Assembly: GCA_001017865.1 (NCBI GenBank)
Contig: LATQ01000001.1
Coordinates: forward strand, 578,792 to 590,216
Origin: Rhodococcus sp. IITR03
GTDB taxonomy: Bacteria > Actinomycetota > Actinomycetes > Mycobacteriales > Mycobacteriaceae
DNA: 11,425 nucleotides
Direction of reading: 5' to 3'
Below the pieces are notes generated by a model, which made no database searches, was not told the DNA's origin, and was given only the letters and a program-made list of their open reading frames with translations. A program made the translations under genes and the position numbers. This document shows, piece after piece, positions 7,153 through 11,425 of the stretch (positions are counted from its first letter, which is position 1; each line of letters starts with the position of its first letter).

Positions 7153-7481
7153 ATCGCTCTCCCCTGCTCGTAGGCCGGCCTGTCGACGCCGTTGGGCGCG
7201 AGCGTAGCGAAGACCCCTCCCGCAATACAGCGTTTACTCCCGGCGGGTTGTGATGTATCCCGCCGTCATCGGAGTTAACACGTGCGCTACACTGGCCATT
7301 GCTGCTCGCGCGCTCCACCGTCGCAACGCACGGCGCATTCGGACAAAGACGTCTGCATTCACACACATCGTCTCCGGCACACGTCTATGCACCTCAGGAG
7401 CTGCGCCTTCCCACGCGTTCTCTCTTCTTCGCATCGTCACTGCCGGTCGACGCCGATTTCGATGCACCGAGGAGGACGTCC
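7153..7481. other. Divergent intergenic region upstream of gltB
   Basis: 329 bases between the divergently read aldehyde dehydrogenase and gltB. TACACT at 7288-7293 is a fair -10 for gltB, but the -35 position 17 bases before (GTCATC, 7265-7270) is poor, so an activator would be plausible. That would leave a long leader of about 180 bases. The leader is pyrimidine-rich around 7415-7435 (TTCTCTCTTCTTC). No clear riboswitch, terminator or tRNA was recognised. Confidence 0.35.
7470..7476 (+). promoter_or_regulatory. Ribosome binding site fixing the GTG start of gltB
   Basis: AGGAGGA ends 5 bases before the GTG at 7482. It decides for a GTG start 18 codons before the catalytic cysteine over the upstream ATG/GTG codons in the same open frame, which would add about 60 unconserved residues. 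Confidence 0.85.
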
Positions 7482-10400
7482 GTGACGCACGCCAGTGACA
7501 CCGGCCTGTACGACAGCACGCTGGACAAGAGCAGTTGTGGTGTCGGTTTCATCACCCGCAAGGACGGGGTGCAGACCCACGACGTGCTCACCCGCGGCCA
7601 CGAAGCCCTGTGCGTCGTGCCGCACCGCGGTGGCATGTCCGCAGAGGGTGTCGGCGACGGAGCCGGCATCAACGTGGACCTGTCGGTCGCCTTCTTCTCC
7701 GAGATCACCGGAACGCCCCTGCAGGAAGGGAACTTCGGTGTCGGAAACTTCTTCCTCCCCACCGATCCCGCGGCGCATGCCGATGCCGGGGAACTCGTCT
7801 CGTCGGCACTCGCCGGAGCCGGGGTCACCGTGCTCACGGTGCGCGACGTTCCCGTCGACGACAGCGTGTTACGTCCTGCCGCAACGAAATACCAGCTGCC
7901 GATCCGGCAGTGGATCTTCACCCGGCCCGACGCGTGCGAGACCGTCGACGAGTTCGACCGGCTGCTGCACGACGTGCTCCTCGAGGTCGAGGCCCGCGCC
8001 TACACCGAGCCGGAACTGGGCGGGCTGTACCCGCTCTCGCTCAGTGCGCGCACGCAGGTTCTCAAGAACCGCTTGAACTCTCACGAGGTCATCCCGTACT
8101 TCCGCGATCTCACCGATCCGCGGCACGCGGTGCACACCCTGTTCTTCCACACCCGGTTCTCGACGAACACCGATCCGCATCCGACGATGGCGCAGCCGTT
8201 CCGCCTCATGGCGCACAACGGCGAACTGAACACCGATCGCAAGAACCGGCTGTTCGAGGCGCCCTCGCCCGCGCGATGGGCCGCGACATCATCCGCCCGC
8301 CGGGACAGTCCGACAGCTGCCGCTTCGATCAGACCCTGGCCTCGCGCATCGCCCACAACGACCTCGACCTCGTCACCGCCGTCGTGCAGATGATGCCGCC
8401 GGCCTGGGAGAACGACACCGAGCTGTCGCCGCAGGTCCGCGCGATGCTCGAGTTCTTCTCGCTGTACGAGGAGAAGAACGACGGCCCCGCGGCGCTGATC
8501 TTCGGCAACGGCACCGTCGTCGGCGCGCGCCTCGACCGCCTCGGCCTGCGCCCGCTGCGCACCGTGGAGACCGAGGAGTACCTCGCCGTCACCTCCGAGG
8601 CCGGTCAGTTCGATTTCGCGCCCGAGACCGTGCTGCGTCGCGGCCGCATCGAGGCCGGCGGCATGCTGTACTTCGATCACCGCACGCGCCGCTCCTACGG
8701 AACCGTCGAGGCACTCGAACTTCTTGCTGCCCGGCAGGATTACGCGTCGCTCGTCGACGAGGCCCGCCGCGATCTCGACGCCCTGCCCGAGGTTCCCGCC
8801 GAGAAGGCCGGTTCCCCGCTGCGCTACAACGGCGATCTCGGCCGCTACCAGCGCTACGTGTCCTACAGCATCAACCAGGAGTCCTTCCGGTTCATGCTCG
8901 ACCCGATGCTCGCCTCGGGTCAGGAACGCATCTCCGCGATGGGTTACGGCAACGCCATCAACGCGCTGTCGGATCAGGAAGGCGGTGTGGCCAAGTACTT
9001 CTCGCAGCGCTTCGCCCAGGTCACCAACCCGTCGCTGGACTCGATCCGCGAGGCGGACGGCATGACCCTGCGCGTCGCGCTCGGTGCCCGTCCCGGTAGC
9101 GGTGCTCCCGCCTCGTCCGCGACCCAGATCGTGGTGCCCACCCCGATCCTCACGCACCTCGACATGCTGCGTATCCGCGAGCAGTCCGACACCCCGGTGC
9201 GGCGTTTCGAGATGCTGTACTCCCCCGTCTTCGACGACGCGAAGGCGAACGCGGCCGCGCTCGCCGCCGCGATCGACGGTACGGCCGAGGCCATTGCCGA
9301 TTTCGCTCGCGAATCCGGTGGCATCGCCGTGCTCACCGACCGGCACGTCTCTACCGACCGCGCCGGACTGCCGATGGTGCTCACCGTCGCCGCGGTCAAC
9401 CAGCGCCTGATCGACGAGGGACTGCGTCTGCGCGTGTCCGTCATCGTCGAGTCCGGACAGTTGTTCTCGTCGCATCACATCGCCGCGACCCTCGGCTTCG
9501 GTGCCGCTGCGGTGTATCCGCTCACGGTGCAGATGCGCGCCGAGGAGAAGTTCGGCGACGACGCCGACGCCGCGTTCCTGAAGTTCCGCAAGGCCGCCGA
9601 GAAGTCGCTCATGAAGACGATGGGACGCGTCGGCCTGTGCACCGTCGAGTCGTACATCGGCGGTGAGTTCTTCGAGCCGAGCTATCTCGACACGAGCGAC
9701 GAGGTGCTCGCGCGCTGGTTCCCGAACGTCAAGTCCCCGGTCGGCGGTGTCGGTTTCACCACCCTCGCGCAGGCCGTCGCCGACTGGCACCGTCGCGCCC
9801 TCACAGTCGAGACCGAGAAGGACGTCCCACTGCTGGGTCTGTTCAAGGAGCGCGCCGAGGGCGCCGGTCACTCGTTCGGCACGACCGCCGTACGCGGCTT
9901 CGTGGACATGACCGAGGAACCGTCCACGCTGCCCGTCGAGAAGGAGGCCGAGCCGGACCTGACCGACGCACTGCGTCTGCTGCCGCTGCACCGCCTCTCC
10001 GACGCGCACGGTCTCGACGACGCGTCGTACCGCTACGGCGGTTTCCGTGCCCTGACACCCGCCGAGATCGATGCCTTCGAGATCACCCCGGGCTACCGCG
10101 CGTTCGCTCGCACGATGGCCGACGAGCGCGCGCAACGTCCCGCGGCGCTGCGCGACGTGCTGGCCTTGCCCGCCGACGTCACTTTCGCCGTCACCGCCGA
10201 GGATTTCACCAAGGAGATGGGCCGCTTCGCACGGTTCGGCAACAACTCGATGCTCGTGCGCGGAATCTCCGCCGCGCGGGTCGGCGAGAGCGAGTTCGTC
10301 CTGCGTCTGACCGGTCCGCTCGCCGACGACCACCGTCGCCCCGATGCGCTCGCGGCCTCGCTCGTCGCCCGCTTCGGCGACGGCATCGTCTCGCACCGCT

Positions 10401-11425
10401 GCTACGGCGACACCCTGACCGTGCACGCGATCGGTGATGCCGCGCGCTATCTCGAGCAGGTCCGTCAGGCCCCGCTGAGCGTGCGACTCGACCGGGTGCA
10501 GCCGGCGCACGAGATCACCCCGACGCTCGCGTCGGGCGCGATGAGCCACGGCGCGCTCAACTCCAACGCCCACGAAGCCGTCGCCCACGGCACCAACATG
10601 GTCGGCGGCATGTCGAACTGCGGTGAGGGCGGCGAGCACATCTCCCGCTACGGCACCATCCGCGGTTCGCGCATCAAGCAGTTCGCGTCCGGACGCTTCG
10701 GTGTATGGGCCGGTTACCTCGCCGATCCGATGCTCGAGGAGATCGAGATCAAGATCGCGCAGGGCGCCAAGCCCGGCGAGGGCGGCCAGCTGCCCGCCAA
10801 GAAGGTCACGGTGGAGATCGCCGCGGCACGTGGTGCGACCCCGGGCGTCGAGCTGGTCTCGCCGCCGCCGCACCACGACACCTACTCGATCGAGGACCTC
10901 GCCCAACTCATCCACGACGCCAAGGCGGCGCGGGTGCGGGTGATCGTCAAGCTCGTCTCCTCGGAGGGCATCGGCACGATCGCCGTGGGTGTCGCCAAGG
11001 CGGGCGCCGACGTCATCAACGTCGCCGGCAACACCGGCGGCACGGGCGCCGCCTCGGTGACCTCGCTGAAGTACGCGGGCCGGTCCGCGGAGATCGGTGT
11101 GGCCGAGGTCCATCAGCCCTCACGGCCAACGGTCTGCGCGACAAGGTCGTGCTGCGGTGCTCGGGTGCGCACCAGACGGCGTCGGACGTCATCGTCTCCG
11201 CCTTGCTCGGCGCCGACAGCTTCGAGTTCGGCACCACGGCGCTGATGATGCTCGGTTGCGTCATGGCGAAGAACTGCAACGTCAAGTGCCCGGCAGGTCT
11301 GACCACGAATCCCGAAGTGTTCAACGGTGATCCGCGGGCGATGGCCCAGTACCTGCTCAACGTCGCGCACGAGACCCGCGAGCTGCTCGCCCGCCTGGGT
11401 CTGCGGTCGCTGCGCGACGCGCGCG
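7482..11425 (+). CDS. gltB: Glutamate synthase large subunit, 3'-truncated by window end, two apparent frameshifts
   Basis: Makes two glutamates from 2-oxoglutarate and glutamine with reducing power, normally with a small subunit GltD. Correcting deletions near 8261 and 11116 gives about 1315 residues to the window edge, out of roughly 1500 in the family. An 18-residue propeptide precedes the N-terminal nucleophile Cys19 (SSCGVGF). The class II glutaminase domain shows PHRGGMSAEGVGDGAG, TRFSTNTDPHPTMAQPFR and AHNGELNT. The central domain shows MLDPML (~472), MGYGNAINALS, VSVIVESGQ and TMGRVGLCTVESY. The FMN domain shows SGAMSHGALN (~1018), SGRFGV, IAQGAKPGEGGQLPAKK, SPPPHHDTYSIEDL and NTGGTGAA. 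Cysteines 1260, 1266 and 1270 would bind the 3Fe-4S cluster, spaced CX5CX3C where CX5CX4C is usual. The C-terminal beta-helix domain and any gltD lie beyond the edge. The start is set by the strong ribosome site. Confidence 0.93.

Noticed and set aside
7282..7485. A 67-codon open frame upstream of gltB whose stop overlaps the GTG start (GTGA), possible leader peptide
   Set aside because: No ribosome site precedes its start, its composition is not protein-like, and the GTGA overlap can arise by chance from a GTG start followed by A. Not supported without expression or conservation data.
8255..8268. Programmed -1/+1 frameshifting in gltB
   Set aside because: No slippery heptamer or downstream pseudoknot is apparent, and the same type of one-base loss occurs at seven other places in the window, which points to sequence error.
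8081..11113. A 1010-codon open frame on the minus strand opposite gltB
   Set aside because: It mirrors gltB, whose codon bias leaves the antisense frame free of stops. Its translation is Arg/Gly/Val/Asp-rich low-complexity sequence with no recognisable domain, while the plus strand has clear conserved motifs throughout.
1..11425. CRISPR arrays, insertion sequences, tRNA or rRNA genes
   Set aside because: I saw no regularly spaced repeats, transposase motifs, terminal inverted repeats or cloverleaf-like sequences. The only repeats are the short tandem ones listed.

Overview
The window is chromosomal DNA from a high-GC actinobacterium. The best fit is Rhodococcus or a close relative in Nocardiaceae. 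This rests on strong G/C preference at third codon positions, a short AroQ-type chorismate mutase homologue like the mycobacterial Rv0948c, and the style of the glutamate synthase and thiolase proteins. The genus is inferred from remembered family sequences, not from a search.

Layout, left to right. (1) 1-1699, plus strand: the 3' part of a large SMC/SbcC-like ATPase of the TIGR02680 type (the motor, JetC, of Wadjet type III anti-plasmid systems), running in from the left edge. (2) 1749-1787: a strong hairpin between convergent genes. (3) 2994-1810, minus: a complete acetyl-CoA acetyltransferase-type thiolase. (4) 4134-3187, minus: a four-helix membrane protein with a C-terminal PH-like domain. 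(5) 4453-4749, plus: a 98-residue chorismate mutase-like protein that has lost most of the known catalytic arginines, followed by a 15-bp perfect terminator hairpin. (6) 4905-5702, plus: a short-chain dehydrogenase/reductase without the catalytic Tyr/Lys. (7) 7152-5730, minus: an aldehyde dehydrogenase, tail to tail with the SDR. (8) 7482 to the right edge, plus: the large subunit of glutamate synthase (gltB), truncated by the window end.

Three genes (the SMC-like ATPase, the aldehyde dehydrogenase and gltB) are each broken by single-base deletions, eight in total. All are -1 events, all fall in short G or C runs, and all leave a well-conserved protein that resumes in the next frame. The parsimonious reading is that the assembly dropped bases, not that three unrelated genes are decaying. 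Coordinates below therefore span the whole reconstructed genes.

Functionally the window is mostly metabolic: thiolysis or condensation of acyl-CoA, aldehyde oxidation, an aromatic-pathway relative and glutamate synthesis, with the right-hand end of a probable defence locus at the left edge. The strongest candidates for unusual biology are two fold-retaining proteins without their canonical catalytic residues (the chorismate mutase-like protein and the SDR), a GltB with a shortened iron-sulfur cysteine spacing, and the Wadjet-like ATPase that ends with no JetD gene behind it.
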